From Pyrofollis japonicus (GTDB lineage Archaea; Thermoproteota; Thermoprotei_A; Sulfolobales; Pyrodictiaceae), in NCBI RefSeq assembly GCF_033097485.1, contig NZ_AP028634.1, positions 372,001-436,000 of the forward strand: a DNA stretch of 64,000 bases, in the 5' to 3' direction. Positions 51,395-60,447 of the stretch are shown here, in pieces (the stretch's first letter is position 1; each line of letters begins with the position of its first letter). The notes under the pieces are model-generated. The model made no database searches and had not been told where the DNA came from. It saw nothing but the letters and a program-made list of their open reading frames with translations. Made by a program: the position numbers and the translations under genes.

Positions 51395-53857
51395 CTACCT
51401 TGGTGCAATAAACACTCCTGGAGCTATTTCCTCAGCGTTGCTGGGCGGTTTTCCGGTCCTAATTGTTACTTTGTGCATTTTTGCGAGATCGTCTATGAAT
51501 GGCTCATATTCTTCGCTGGCGTACACTATGTGTGTTTCTATGCCTTCTCCTAGCTTTATCCCGTGTTGTTTTTTCCACGTCCACAGCGCGCTGTTGAACT
51601 CTAATATCTTTTCAAGCATCTTGGCATATTCGGTATCCCACTCTTTCTTAGGCTCCGGGAATGGCTGGAGATGCACACTCTCTCCGTAGAGGCGCCTATA
51701 CAGTGCATCGGTTACGAAGGGGAGTATGGGTGCAAGCATCCTTAGTATAGCATCCAGTATTGTATGTAGTGTGAACCAAGCACCTCTTTGTTCTTCTTCG
51801 GAGAATTCTCCTTCGCGGTTATAGGCCCTGGCTTTTACTAGCTCAATATAGTGTGCGGCAAACACGTTCCACGTAAAGTTGTAGAGCGTGTTTATTGGGT
51901 GGTGTACATCGAGCTCTACGCCGTAATAGTAATCAACCTTACGTATAACGTCGTTCAAGGCGCCAAGGAACACTAGGTCTATTGGTCTAAGCTTGTAGTT
52001 GTTGTTTGGTCTAGGGAAGCTTGAGACGAACCTAGATATATTCCATAGCTTCGTTAAGAACAGTTTACCTGTCTTTAGCACTTGTTCGCTGAAGCGATAG
52101 TCGTCTCCAAGCCTTGCAGCAGCAGCTGCCCAGAAGCGGAAGGGGTCTGCCCCGTACTTGTCAAGGTATGGTTCAGGGTCAATGATGTTTCCAAGACTCT
52201 TGTGCATAGCCCTGCCCTTCGGATCAAGCCCCATTCCGGTTACTCGTACCCAGCGGAATGCTGGTTTACCGAGCAACTGATAGACACGTAGCAGTGTAAA
52301 GTAGAGCCATGTACGGATGATGTCAACGCCTTGCGGCCTTAGCGTGTATGGAAGCTCTTCATTCTTTGGGAATGCTTTCTCGAATAGCTTAATGTTTCGC
52401 ATATATCCTGAAGCATATAGCACGCTTATGCTTGAATCAAACCACGTGTCAAAGACACGGGTTTCAGGCTCAAGCTCTTCGCGTGGCGCGCCACAGACGG
52501 GGCACTTGTCCCAGGGTGGCTCCTCTTTCCACGGTATATAGTAGCGGCCTGGCTCTGGTACAAGCTTAGCCCCGCACTTCCTACACTTCCATATTGGGAT
52601 CTCGGTTCCATAGTATCTTGTTCTCGATATTGGCCAATCCATGGAAATGCTTTCTATCCAGTCAAGCAGCTTCTGTCGATGTTTTTCAGGCTTGAAGTGA
52701 AGCTTCTTTGCAATCTCTTTTAAGACTTCTTTATACTCAATTTGTTTAAGGAAGTACTCTTTTACATGGATTATTTCTATTGGGGTCTTGCATCGCCAGC
52801 ATATGGGGACGCTGTGTCTCAGTTTTTCCTTCTTGACTATTAGCCCCCTCTTCTCAAGCTCCTCCGCCATTCTCTTCCTTGCTTCTCTCACTGGCAGCCC
52901 TTTCAGGAACCCAGCGTTCTCGTTCATCGTTCCATCTGGGTTAATCAGTATGCGAGGTTTAAGTCCAAGCTCCTTTATCACTTGTACGTCTATCCAGTCA
53001 CCATAGCTACTTATCATTACTAATCCAGTGCCGAATTCAGGCTTAGCTGCAGGGTGCTCGATAATGGGGACCTCAAACTCGTATATTGGTGTTATTGCGT
53101 GGAAGCCTTTAAGACGCTTGTACCTATTATCCTCCGGATTGAAGATTACTGCCCTTGCAGCACCTATGAGCTCTGGCCGCGTAGTCGCTATTACTATCTC
53201 CTCACCGGTTTCTTTAACTCTCCACTTAACATAGTAGAGGTATGCTTCCTCTTCCTTATGCTCGATTTCCGCCTCGCTTAGTGAAGTCCTACAACGAGGG
53301 CACCAATTAACGGGCTTTTCATCCTCATAGATAAGGCCTCGCTTCCATAATTCAATGAATGTTGCCTGCGTTAGCTTTCTATATTCAGGACTATCTGTAC
53401 CATTGCGCAAATATGTAAAGCTACATCCTAGCCTCCTCCATATTCTTACATGCTCCGCCTCTATCTTGTCAAGTTCTTTTCGACATAGTTCTAAGAACTT
53501 CTCCCTACCTTCCCTTGTTTTCGCCATTTCATGCGCTAATATGTTGTATTTCTTTTCGACAGCAACTTCTACGGGTAAGCCGTTTCTATCAGCGTACCAC
53601 GGCACAAATACGCTCCATCCCTTCATTCTGAAGTAGCGTGCAACCATATCGATTTGTGCATAATGTGCTGCAGCTCCAACATGCCACTTGCCACTCGGGT
53701 ATGGAGGTGGCGTATCTATTACGAGAATAGGCTTGTTTTCATCGAGCTTAAACTCGTAAAGTTTCTCCTTATCCCATGTTTCTAGGAGCTGTTTTTCTAT
53801 ACTCTTATCCCATGCTCTTTCATTTATCTTAGGTTTGAAGTTCTTGGAGGACGAAGG
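51395..53857 (-). CDS. valS: Valyl-tRNA synthetase, start codon unclear
   Basis: Class I synthetase. The C-terminal ~750 residues carry the KMSKS-equivalent GRAMHKSLGN, the CP1 editing domain, zinc-like CxxC pairs (CWRCKT, CRKCGA, CPVCGA) and the anticodon-binding domain. The first canonical start in frame (ATG 53647) would cut off the HIGH region, because in-frame codons upstream encode VIDTPPPYPSGKWHVGAAAHY, the conserved ValRS N-terminus. That frame is open back to a TAA at 53858-53860, with no ATG, GTG or TTG between. An in-frame ATG at 53881 lies seven codons before this TAA. A non-canonical start, a frameshift or a sequence error must be involved. Confidence 0.9.
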   Translation of the reverse strand, partial: PSSSKNFKPKINERAWDKSIEKQLLETWDKEKLYEFKLDENKPILVIDTPPPYPSGKWHVGAAAHYAQIDMVARYFRMKGWSVFVPWYADRNGLPVEVAVEKKYNILAHEMAKTREGREKFLELCRKELDKIEAEHVRIWRRLGCSFTYLRNGTDSPEYRKLTQATFIELWKRGLIYEDEKPVNWCPRCRTSLSEAEIEHKEEEAYLYYVKWRVKETGEEIVIATTRPELIGAARAVIFNPEDNRYKRLKGFHAITPIYEFEVPIIEHPAAKPEFGTGLVMISSYGDWIDVQVIKELGLKPRILINPDGTMNENAGFLKGLPVREARKRMAEELEKRGLIVKKEKLRHSVPICWRCKTPIEIIHVKEYFLKQIEYKEVLKEIAKKLHFKPEKHRQKLLDWIESISMDWPISRTRYYGTEIPIWKCRKCGAKLVPEPGRYYIPWKEEPPWDKCPVCGAPREELEPETRVFDTWFDSSISVLYASGYMRNIKLFEKAFPKNEELPYTLRPQGVDIIRTWLYFTLLRVYQLLGKPAFRWVRVTGMGLDPKGRAMHKSLGNIIDPEPYLDKYGADPFRFWAAAAARLGDDYRFSEQVLKTGKLFLTKLWNISRFVSSFPRPNNNYKLRPIDLVFLGALNDVIRKVDYYYGVELDVHHPINTLYNFTWNVFAAHYIELVKARAYNREGEFSEEEQRGAWFTLHTILDAILRMLAPILPFVTDALYRRLYGESVHLQPFPEPKKEWDTEYAKMLEKILEFNSALWTWKKQHGIKLGEGIETHIVYASEEYEPFIDDLAKMHKVTIRTGKPPSNAEEIAPGVFIAPR

Positions 53858-53894
53858 TTAACACCCCAGTTGCGACGCCATGTTTCTCTGGTGG

Positions 53895-53903
53895 CTTAAA
53901 AGC
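53895..53903 (-). promoter_or_regulatory. TATA-like box upstream of valS
   Basis: GCTTTTAAG on the minus strand. At the usual spacing it would start transcription near 53872, which lies downstream of the ATG at 53881 and upstream of the conserved valS codons. Confidence 0.4.
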
Positions 53904-54085
53904 GTTATAGTTGTAGTGTCTGTGGTGTGGTATTGCTACGGCTAAGGTATAAGAGTATAGCGGTGTAATACACGTTAGGTACGCGCTGCGTGAGTCAGAG
54001 AAACAGAGTAACAAAAATACGGGTTTTGACTCAGATCTGGCCTCTCTCACTCTATTCTGGGTATTACACTACGTATTCCCACTAA

Positions 54086-54114
54086 GTAGGCAGGGGGTGC
54101 TGCAACCCCCCTAC
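54086..54114. other. 10-bp hairpin upstream of the cren7 promoter
   Basis: GTAG-gca-GGGGGT, loop GCTGCA, ACCCCC-CTAC: four plus six base pairs with a 3-nt bulge. It lies just upstream of the cren7 TATA box and could be part of an RNA or a protein-binding site. Confidence 0.45.
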
Positions 54115-54131
54115 CCGGGCAAACGTAAAGT

Positions 54132-54139
54132 CTATAAAT
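54132..54139 (+). promoter_or_regulatory. TATA box of cren7
   Basis: CTATAAAT predicts transcription from about 54162, leaving a 45-nt leader with GAGGTG at 54194-54199 before the TTG start. Confidence 0.6.
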
Positions 54140-54206
54140 GTGTGCACGGGGTACACTCTACACGGAAACTGGGTAGGCTACAGAATAGAGTAAGAGGTGT
54201 GTTGGG

Positions 54207-54395
54207 TTGGCGTGTGAGAAGCCTGTTAAGGTTCGTGACCCGACTACTGGTAAGGAGGTTGAGCTAGTACCTATCAAGGTGTGGCAGCTAGCACCTAGGG
54301 GCAGGAAGGGCGTAAAGATAGGCCTCTTCAAGAGCCCCGAGACAGGAAAATACTTCAGAGCCAAAGTACCCGACGACTACCCAATATGCAGCTAA
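54207..54395 (+). CDS. creN7: Chromatin protein Cren7
   Basis: An abundant SH3-like architectural protein of Crenarchaeota that bends and compacts DNA. The 62-aa protein matches Cren7 along its length: [57 protein letters not shown] 54207 with GAGGTG 8 nt upstream is the start. Its presence is strong evidence for a crenarchaeal host. The gene is monocistronic, with its own promoter behind a structured intergenic region. Confidence 0.95.
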   Translation: MACEKPVKVRDPTTGKEVELVPIKVWQLAPRGRKGVKIGLFKSPETGKYFRAKVPDDYPICS

Positions 54396-54527
54396 AACAA
54401 AAGTTATAAAATAATGATTTTTTATATTTCATTTCTTGTATTTGTATTCTCAAGTTTCTCTTTCTGGTAGCTTTGCATAATCTTCTTGAAGCTTATTAGA
54501 TAATCTCTTTTACTCTTTATACAGATT

Positions 54528-55511
54528 TTGCCAGATCGGTGTGCTGTATTGATAGATTGTGTTGCCCGTGCGCCTGGCAAGATTATCCTGCTTGGCGAGC
54601 ACTGGGTCGTTCATGGTGCGCGGGCTATTGCTGCTGCTATAGGGCTTTATGCTAGAGCTATAGGTTCTCGGAGCCATGAAGACGGTATTGTAGTTAGGAG
54701 TAGGGAGCTTGGCGTAACAGAGGATATTTCAAGGGAGTGTAAAGTCTTCTGTAATCTTCGTGAGGCTGTTAACTTTCTAGCAAAGACTAGTGGAAGAGAG
54801 CCTTGGCCCGCAAATATAGTTATTGAGTCCGATATACCGATGGGGGCGGGTCTTGGCAGTAGTGCTGCTGTTGCTGTAGCCTTCTCTGCATGCTATGCAG
54901 CTTTGGGTGGACTTTCTCTCGATTTTTCACTTATATCTAGAGCCGCATATGAGTCGGAGAAAATAGTACACGGTAGACCTAGCGGTATTGACAATACTGT
55001 TGCTACTTATGGGGGCTTTATGATATATCATAAGGAGAGGGGGTTTACGCCATTAAGCGACGTTAGAACTGAAAACATACGACTCCTGGTGATAGATACA
55101 GGTATTCCCCGTTCAACAGGTAAAGCGGTTGCATTATTTAGTAAGCGTTTAAATGTGCTCGGGGCTATAGGATATAGACTGTTGAATATAGCCGACAGCA
55201 TAGTTGATGAAACTGTAAGAGCTTTGAAGGAAGGAGATCCCGCGAAAATAGGTCTAATGATGGATGTCGCACACGGCCTCTTAAACGCTATGGGAGTATC
55301 TCATGAGGCGCTTGAAGAAGTTGTCCACCTTGCTAGGCGGCTGGGCGCATATGGTGCAAAATTGACAGGTGCCGGGATGGGTGGTACAGCTATAGCCCTA
55401 GTCTCTGAGAGCAATGCAGATATTATCACGAAAGAGCTTGTAAGGAAGGGTTACAAAGTCTATGATGTAGAGATAGGAGTAGGTGGTGTTACGTACGAAG
55501 GCTCTTCGTGA
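54528..55511 (+). CDS. mvk: Mevalonate kinase
   Basis: A GHMP kinase phosphorylating mevalonate, the entry to isoprenoid and archaeal lipid synthesis. Motif 1 is ARAPGKIILLGEHWVVHG, motif 2 is IPMGAGLGSSAAVAVAFS (ATP loop), motif 3 is KLTGAGMGGTAIALV; HGRPSGIDNTVATYGG with the catalytic Asp is also typical of mevalonate kinases. TTG 54528 gives 327 aa; an internal TTG a few codons on is an alternative. It is followed at a distance by an unrelated hypothetical gene. Confidence 0.93.
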   Translation: MPDRCAVLIDCVARAPGKIILLGEHWVVHGARAIAAAIGLYARAIGSRSHEDGIVVRSRELGVTEDISRECKVFCNLREAVNFLAKTSGREPWPANIVIESDIPMGAGLGSSAAVAVAFSACYAALGGLSLDFSLISRAAYESEKIVHGRPSGIDNTVATYGGFMIYHKERGFTPLSDVRTENIRLLVIDTGIPRSTGKAVALFSKRLNVLGAIGYRLLNIADSIVDETVRALKEGDPAKIGLMMDVAHGLLNAMGVSHEALEEVVHLARRLGAYGAKLTGAGMGGTAIALVSESNADIITKELVRKGYKVYDVEIGVGGVTYEGSS

Positions 55512-55629
55512 ATTCTCTCTATTGTGTGCATGATCTATAGGGGAACAGAGAACGTATTATCCTCGTATTATTGTCTCAGTCTCCACCTATCCCGACTAAG
55601 CTCTCCAAACCTACATATAGGGAGAGTTA

Positions 55630-56415
55630 ATGGTGCTCAGCATAGGATTTACCAGACAGCTTCACACAGGAATAGTGCTGACCGCTAGTGGGGTTTCTCG
55701 ATGCGTTGAAGTAGAGGGATTTGCGACTCTAACTCCTATTCCACTTATAAGCCAGATCGGCATAGGAGTATCATTTGATGTCCCGGTTGTAGCGGAGGCA
55801 TGCGGCCTGGGAAGCATAGGCGTAGACGAAGATGTTGAGATAAGAGTATATGGTAGAGGCTTATCTTTCTCTAACCCCGCTTTGCCAAGGCTCTTAGAAG
55901 AGGTCGTTATACATGCGTATCTAGAGAATGGTTCCATAGATTCACTTGATTTATCAGAAGTAGGCGAGCCGCTTGCGTCTGTCGAAACCATTGTTGCAAG
56001 CCTTGAAGGTAGTACGCTAGTCATGAACCATGTTATGCTTCCGATATATGATTTGAGCGGTTTATGGGGGGTTATCATAAAGCTGAGAAAGCCTCTAGCT
56101 AGGGAGAAGATAGTTGAGGAACTTGTGTCGAATATAGGGAGGTACGAAGATATAATTCTTGCCAATATTGATGACCCGTTAACAGCCCTATACGATGTCA
56201 TTGTTCGTCTCAATGATCGTATAGGGCTGAGACCACTAAGCAGATTCATTAAGATCGCTGAAGAGTATTCAGTACTAGCTCCTATTATAGACATAAGTGG
56301 TAGACTTGTTGCCTTCATAGTTGATAGTGCAGAAGCGGCTTTTGAGGTTTCAAATGAAATGATAAAGTATGGTGATGTTATTGAAGCCCCTACTAGTGTT
56401 CTATACTCTTCGTAA
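55630..56415 (+). CDS. Conserved hypothetical protein
   Basis: A 261-aa protein whose N-terminus (SIGFTRQLHTGIVLTASGVSR... LISQIGIGVSFDVP) recalls the edge of a GHMP-like or pantoate-kinase-like domain, but no ATP loop is evident. The C-terminal half contains LTALYDVIVRLNDRIGLRPLSRFIKIAEEYSVLAPIIDISGRLVAFIVDSAEAAFEVSN. Location behind mevalonate kinase hints at lipid or coenzyme metabolism, without firm support. I do not assign a function. Confidence 0.45.
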   Translation: MVLSIGFTRQLHTGIVLTASGVSRCVEVEGFATLTPIPLISQIGIGVSFDVPVVAEACGLGSIGVDEDVEIRVYGRGLSFSNPALPRLLEEVVIHAYLENGSIDSLDLSEVGEPLASVETIVASLEGSTLVMNHVMLPIYDLSGLWGVIIKLRKPLAREKIVEELVSNIGRYEDIILANIDDPLTALYDVIVRLNDRIGLRPLSRFIKIAEEYSVLAPIIDISGRLVAFIVDSAEAAFEVSNEMIKYGDVIEAPTSVLYSS

Positions 56416-56435
56416 AAAGCAAGTATTCTTCGAAT

Positions 56436-56963
56436 ATGTTAGCTATGCAGGCTACTAAAGTTACTAGAAATTTCAGTGCTTGCGTGCAACTATTTACACG
56501 GGGTTCCACTGTGCTATTTCGGGTGAGCGCTCGATGTATAATAATAAGGGACGGTAAGATTCTCCTACAGCTGAGTAAGAAAGGAGATTTTTACAGGCTT
56601 CCTGGTGGACGAGTAAAGCCTGAAGAGACCATTGTACAAGCACTTGAAAGAGAGCTCAGAGAAGAATTGGGAATAGAGAAAATAATTGACCCAGAATTAT
56701 TATTCATTGTTGAATCGTTCTATAGGCGTCATAGCGGCGTTGTGCATGAGATTGGTTTCTATTTTGGCTGCGATAAAGCTAGCATTGATTTCGACAAAAT
56801 AGTGCCTAAGGAAAACCACTTAAGAATAGAATGGGTTCCTCTAGAGAAAGTAAATCAGCATAATTTAAGACCAAGCGCTTTAGCTCCATACCTTGTAAAG
56901 CTAGGCGAAAGCAAGCCAGAAAAACCAATTTATATAGTCAATGTAGATGTAAATAGTATTTAG
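56436..56963 (+). CDS. Nudix hydrolase
   Basis: The Nudix box is complete: GGRVKPEETIVQALERELREELGI (Gx5Ex7REUxEExGU). Residues ~25-150 form the Nudix fold, beginning VSARCIIIRDGKILLQLSKKGDFYRLPGG. The first ~25 residues (LAMQATKVTRNFSACVQL) are not typical, and translation could begin at an internal GTG around 56510. Substrates of the family are nucleoside diphosphates linked to other groups; the specific one is unknown. Confidence 0.88.
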   Translation: MLAMQATKVTRNFSACVQLFTRGSTVLFRVSARCIIIRDGKILLQLSKKGDFYRLPGGRVKPEETIVQALERELREELGIEKIIDPELLFIVESFYRRHSGVVHEIGFYFGCDKASIDFDKIVPKENHLRIEWVPLEKVNQHNLRPSALAPYLVKLGESKPEKPIYIVNVDVNSI

Positions 56964-56987
56964 AAAACATAAATTGATTCCTTGTCT

Positions 56988-57299
56988 TTATTTTTCGCCG
57001 AAAACGAGTTCTACTCCTTTGGGATAGATATAGACGTTCTTTCCTTGAGCTTGGCCTGGTAGGTTTGGCTTAAACGCTGCAATTACCACACCTTTTCCTC
57101 CATGAACGTGTATTATCTTTCCGTGGTATTCGTTGCCTTTATTATCGCGGTATAAGACCTTCCATCCGATAAACTTTGAAGCCTCATTGCGCGTGTTAAT
57201 GCCATCAATCCGTATGAATACCTGGTTTTCGTATTGTGTGTTGGAGCCAAGCCTATAGCCCAGTATGATGCCAGTATATACTTTCTGCTCGCTGCTCAT
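56988..57299 (-). CDS. rpl35ae: Ribosomal protein L35Ae
   Basis: A large-subunit protein found in eukaryotes and some archaea. The small beta-barrel is clear: VYTGIILGYRLGSNTQYENQ, KFIGWKVLYRDNKGNEYHGKIIHVHGGKGVVIAAFKPNLPG, ending KNVYIYPKGVELVFG. ATG 57299 (SSEQKVYTG) is preferred over the frame's first possible start at 57326, since the extra nine residues are not conserved-looking. It is convergent with the Nudix gene. Confidence 0.9.
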   Translation of the reverse strand: MSSEQKVYTGIILGYRLGSNTQYENQVFIRIDGINTRNEASKFIGWKVLYRDNKGNEYHGKIIHVHGGKGVVIAAFKPNLPGQAQGKNVYIYPKGVELVFGEK

Positions 57300-57385
57300 C
57301 TGTATTCCAACCCCCAGCAGCAACAACCGTAGCTGGGTGTTTAAAAGTAGTGATACTTAGAACTCTAAGCGGACAAAGCTCCTAG

Positions 57386-58753
57386 GTGGCGATAAGCATG
57401 TGTGCAAAGCTTACTAAGCCGCATATAGTGGTTGAGCCTCCGGGGCCACGTGCGCGTGAAATAGTTGAAAAGGACAAGCAGTATCTTATGCAGAGTTTCG
57501 TTCGCTGGTATCCTCTTGTAGTCGAACGTGCAGAAGACTATGTCATCTATGATGTTGATGGAAATGCATACATAGACCTAAATGCTGGGCTAGGCGTCCT
57601 TAATGTAGGGTCAACTAATCCGGAAGTAGTAAAGGCGGCAACCGAGCAGCTCAAGAAATTCACACATTACAGCCTTACAGATTTCTACTACAAGAACGCG
57701 GTTGATTTAGCCGAAAAACTGGTAAACATTGCACCTGTTGAAAAACCCGCTAAAGTATTCTATACAAATAGTGGTGCAGAAAGCATTGAGGCCTCTATAA
57801 AAGCGGCACGTTATTCCACAGGAAGGCAGTACCTCATAGCGTTTCTTGGCGCATTCCATGGCAGAACAATGGGGGCAGTATCTCTAACAGCGAGTAAGCC
57901 TGTGCAGAGAAAGGGCTTCGCGCCGCTACTTCCTAGCGTGATACACGTCCCATATCCGTATCCATATAGGTGTCCCTTCGGCACAGATGATCCCGAGGAG
58001 TGCGGTGAGCGCACGATAGGGTTCTTAGAAGAATGGGTATTTGGAAAACTTGTGGATCCAACAGAGGTGGCAGCAGTTATAGCTGAGCCTATACAGGGTG
58101 AAGGAGGTTACATTGTTCCGCCGGATAACTTCTTTCCTAAGCTAGTAAATCTCTTGAGAAGGCATGGAATACTCTTCGTAAGTGACGAGGTACAAGCAGG
58201 TATATGTAGGACCGGAAAATGGTTTGCTATTGAGCATTGGAACGTGAAGCCAGACATTATAGCCTCGGCTAAAGCAATAGCTGGAGGTCTTCCTCTCGGA
58301 GCAGTTATAGGAACGGATAAGGCTATGAGCATAGGTCCAGGAGGTCACGCATCAACCTTTGGTGGTAACCCGGTATCTGTTGCAGCAGCCCTAGCAGTCA
58401 TAGACTTTATTGAGAAGAACAAGCTTTGTGAAAGGGCAGCACGATTAGGCGAAAAAGTAATCAAAAGATTCCAAGAGGCAATGAATGAAACTCAGCTGAT
58501 AGGCGATGTTCGTGGGAAGGGACTAATGATAGGTGTTGAACTAGTTCGTGACAAGAAGACAAAGGAGCCAGCCAAAGAAGAACTTGCAGAAATACTGATG
58601 AGGCTTTTCAAGAAAGGCTATCTGGTTATAGGCGCCGGAGTTTCAACTATAAGAATTGCGCCGCCGCTAACTATAGACGAAGAGGCCCTAATGAACGCGG
58701 TTGAGGCAATAATAGAGGAGATCAAAAAGGTGGAGAAGGAGAGAAGAAAGTAA
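57386..58753 (+). CDS. Class III aminotransferase or amino-acid racemase
   Basis: A PLP-dependent enzyme of the GabT/acetylornithine group, 455 aa. Signatures are YIDLNAGLGVLNVG, FYTNSGAESIEASIKAAR, AFHGRTMGAVSLT, VSDEVQAGICRTG, the PLP lysine in IASAKAIAGGLPLGAV, and HASTFGGNPVSVAAAL. Archaeal homologues include 4-aminobutyrate aminotransferase-like proteins and broad-specificity amino-acid racemases, so the reaction is open. GTG 57386 or ATG 57398 may be the start. Confidence 0.88.
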   Translation: MAISMCAKLTKPHIVVEPPGPRAREIVEKDKQYLMQSFVRWYPLVVERAEDYVIYDVDGNAYIDLNAGLGVLNVGSTNPEVVKAATEQLKKFTHYSLTDFYYKNAVDLAEKLVNIAPVEKPAKVFYTNSGAESIEASIKAARYSTGRQYLIAFLGAFHGRTMGAVSLTASKPVQRKGFAPLLPSVIHVPYPYPYRCPFGTDDPEECGERTIGFLEEWVFGKLVDPTEVAAVIAEPIQGEGGYIVPPDNFFPKLVNLLRRHGILFVSDEVQAGICRTGKWFAIEHWNVKPDIIASAKAIAGGLPLGAVIGTDKAMSIGPGGHASTFGGNPVSVAAALAVIDFIEKNKLCERAARLGEKVIKRFQEAMNETQLIGDVRGKGLMIGVELVRDKKTKEPAKEELAEILMRLFKKGYLVIGAGVSTIRIAPPLTIDEEALMNAVEAIIEEIKKVEKERRK

Positions 58754-58951
58754 TATAGCCTAACCACATTTTCTGCTAACTGTATTAAATTCTGGCCTAA
58801 TGCACCTAATGTTGAGTGACAACATTAATATGGTGCTTAACTTAATTAGCTCCACACTTCCTAGCTGGAGAGTGGATACGCGTAGGTCAAGTAGGGCGTT
58901 TGAGCATCATTGTGATGAGGCTTACAAGGGGCTAAGCCGCCAGGCGATGGG

Positions 58952-59725
58952 CTATGAACCCGCGGCTGACCGCTTCTTGTTACGTTTATTCTTTTCCTCT
59001 TTTCCGCCAAGTATTCTCAAGAGATTTTTCCTTGGCACTTCAAAAACATTGGTTGCAATGAATGCTATATATTCGTCGTCTGGCATGATCTTCTGAAGCC
59101 CTATACGTGCTGCAAGGGCTTGCTTGAATGCCTCCTTCGCTATTCTGCTTCGTATCTCTTTTGATGCTATTGCTTGCGCGAGTCTTAGTGCTATGTAAAA
59201 TCTTGCATATTTTCGGACAGTTCTTTCCTGCTCAGGCAGCACTTCTGGTATCTTCTGTAGCAATTCTATGAGTTTGTCCTCTTCCTCAAACCCCATTATG
59301 ACTTTTGTCGTTACGACTCTTAGCATGCGAGCTATGGTGTTATCGTCCACATGTCCTCCTAGTAGGAATAGGACAAATTTCCGCGCCTCTTCGGGCGGTC
59401 TTAGTAGGATAGTGATTGCGGCCTCTTCCAAGGTCTCCTCGTAATTAAACAACTTATGAAACAGATCAGGGTTTTCCTCATTAAGCATCAATGCATACTT
59501 TCCTATTACGTATAGTGTCGCCATTTCCTTGTCCCATATATCGGGGGGCCATGCCTTGCCGCGGAGTGGTTGTAGTGCCTTCTTCCGATAGGTCTCTTCA
59601 AGAATTTTTGTTGCCGTCTCCCGATCAGCAACCTTTTTTTGCAAAATCTGTGAAAGAACCTCCATGGCGGCATTTATCCTATTTTTCATAGACTCCCTAG
59701 CTTTACGTGGATCTAAGCTCTCCAA
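58952..59725 (-). CDS. Crenarchaeal conserved protein (DUF2192-like)
   Basis: A 257-aa helical protein (RINAAMEVLSQILQKKVADRE, NPDLFHKLFNYEETLEEAAI, RMLRVVTTKVIMGFEEEDKL) with a basic C-terminus (GGKEEKNKRNKKRSAAGS). It resembles, from memory, the crenarchaeal DUF2192 group of unknown function. It overlaps the upstream small gene by 13 bp, so the pair is co-translated. Confidence 0.55.
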   Translation of the reverse strand: MESLDPRKARESMKNRINAAMEVLSQILQKKVADRETATKILEETYRKKALQPLRGKAWPPDIWDKEMATLYVIGKYALMLNEENPDLFHKLFNYEETLEEAAITILLRPPEEARKFVLFLLGGHVDDNTIARMLRVVTTKVIMGFEEEDKLIELLQKIPEVLPEQERTVRKYARFYIALRLAQAIASKEIRSRIAKEAFKQALAARIGLQKIMPDDEYIAFIATNVFEVPRKNLLRILGGKEEKNKRNKKRSAAGS

Positions 59726-59967
59726 CTTTCTAGCACCCTTGCCGCAATATTCTTTATCGCTAATGTAAGGCCATCCGGCTTACCATATGCCCTAATCCTG
59801 CCATCCCGATACACTATCAGTTTGACAAATCCACCTCTAAGGCGTATATAAAGGACTTGTTTGTTAACTCTCTGTTCAAGCCTAGTAATTTCTAGCTCGG
59901 GCCACCTCTCGCGCAGCCTCTTAACGAACTTTACTAACGTGTCCTCCGTAAACCATCTATGTGGCAT
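59713..59967 (-). CDS. Small conserved hypothetical protein
   Basis: An 84-aa protein with alternating strands and helices (TEDTLVKFVKRLRERWPELEI, VLYIRLRGGFVKLIVYRDGRIRAYG, LTLAIKNIAARVLESW). Its 3' end overlaps the DUF2192-like gene, implying a shared transcript. Function unknown. Confidence 0.5.
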   Translation of the reverse strand: MPHRWFTEDTLVKFVKRLRERWPELEITRLEQRVNKQVLYIRLRGGFVKLIVYRDGRIRAYGKPDGLTLAIKNIAARVLESWRA

Positions 59968-60108
59968 CCGTTTCCAGCCTCGCCTAAGCCTCCTCTTTGC
60001 CCGAGCCTCATCATTATTCAGATCTGCGTGAGCAAGTCATTGGCTCTCCGGTTTCCTCGGTAAAAGAATAAGGGTTCAGCGGACTATTAGGCTTCTCTAG
60101 GCTGATCC

Positions 60109-60447
60109 TTGGTGGGGCAGCGCATTGTACTTGACTATAGCGATGACAAGGATATGCCTGAAAAGGTCTTAGTTGTTAAGGGGCACTGTGGGCTAGATTC
60201 ATGTTTCATACTTTTCTACATGTATCGTGGAAAGCCATATGTCGTAATAGTGCCGGCTAGACCCTCGCCCCTTTGTACTCTATTGAAGCCTTCTGAGGCG
60301 AGAATTATTGAAAGAATTCTTAGAGATCTCGGTATTCAAGCTCTTTACTTACCGGCTTGCAAAGTTGCAGCCATGTTGCTAAGGCCTTCCATAAAGGATA
60401 CTATTGATGCAATGATTAGTTTTGGGCTAGTAGATTACGTTGATTGA
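60109..60447 (+). CDS. Conserved hypothetical protein
   Basis: A 112-aa protein from TTG 60109 or GTG 60112. It contains a central GHCGLDSCFILFYMYRGKPYVVIVPARPS stretch, with Cys residues, and a helical end (IKDTIDAMISFGLVDYV). No family recognised. The 3' end overlaps the convergent gene by 21 bp. Confidence 0.45.
   Translation: MVGQRIVLDYSDDKDMPEKVLVVKGHCGLDSCFILFYMYRGKPYVVIVPARPSPLCTLLKPSEARIIERILRDLGIQALYLPACKVAAMLLRPSIKDTIDAMISFGLVDYVD

Larger units (their letters stand above)
53858..54206. other. Structured region between valS and cren7
   Basis: About 350 bp without a convincing gene; a 73-codon minus-strand frame (53829-54050) looks random. It has GTGTAATAC/GTATTACAC (53963-53971 with 54061-54069), nested TGAGTCA/TGACTCA (53991-53997 with 54027-54033), a strong hairpin at 54086-54114 and CACTCTATTCTG/CAGAATAGAGT pairing across 54049-54060 and 54181-54191. 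TATA-like boxes for both divergent genes are present. Confidence 0.5.

Noticed and set aside
53829-54050. 73-codon minus-strand frame upstream of valS.
   Set aside because: Composition is not protein-like, it overlaps the valS promoter region and its inverted repeats, and its frame does not join valS.
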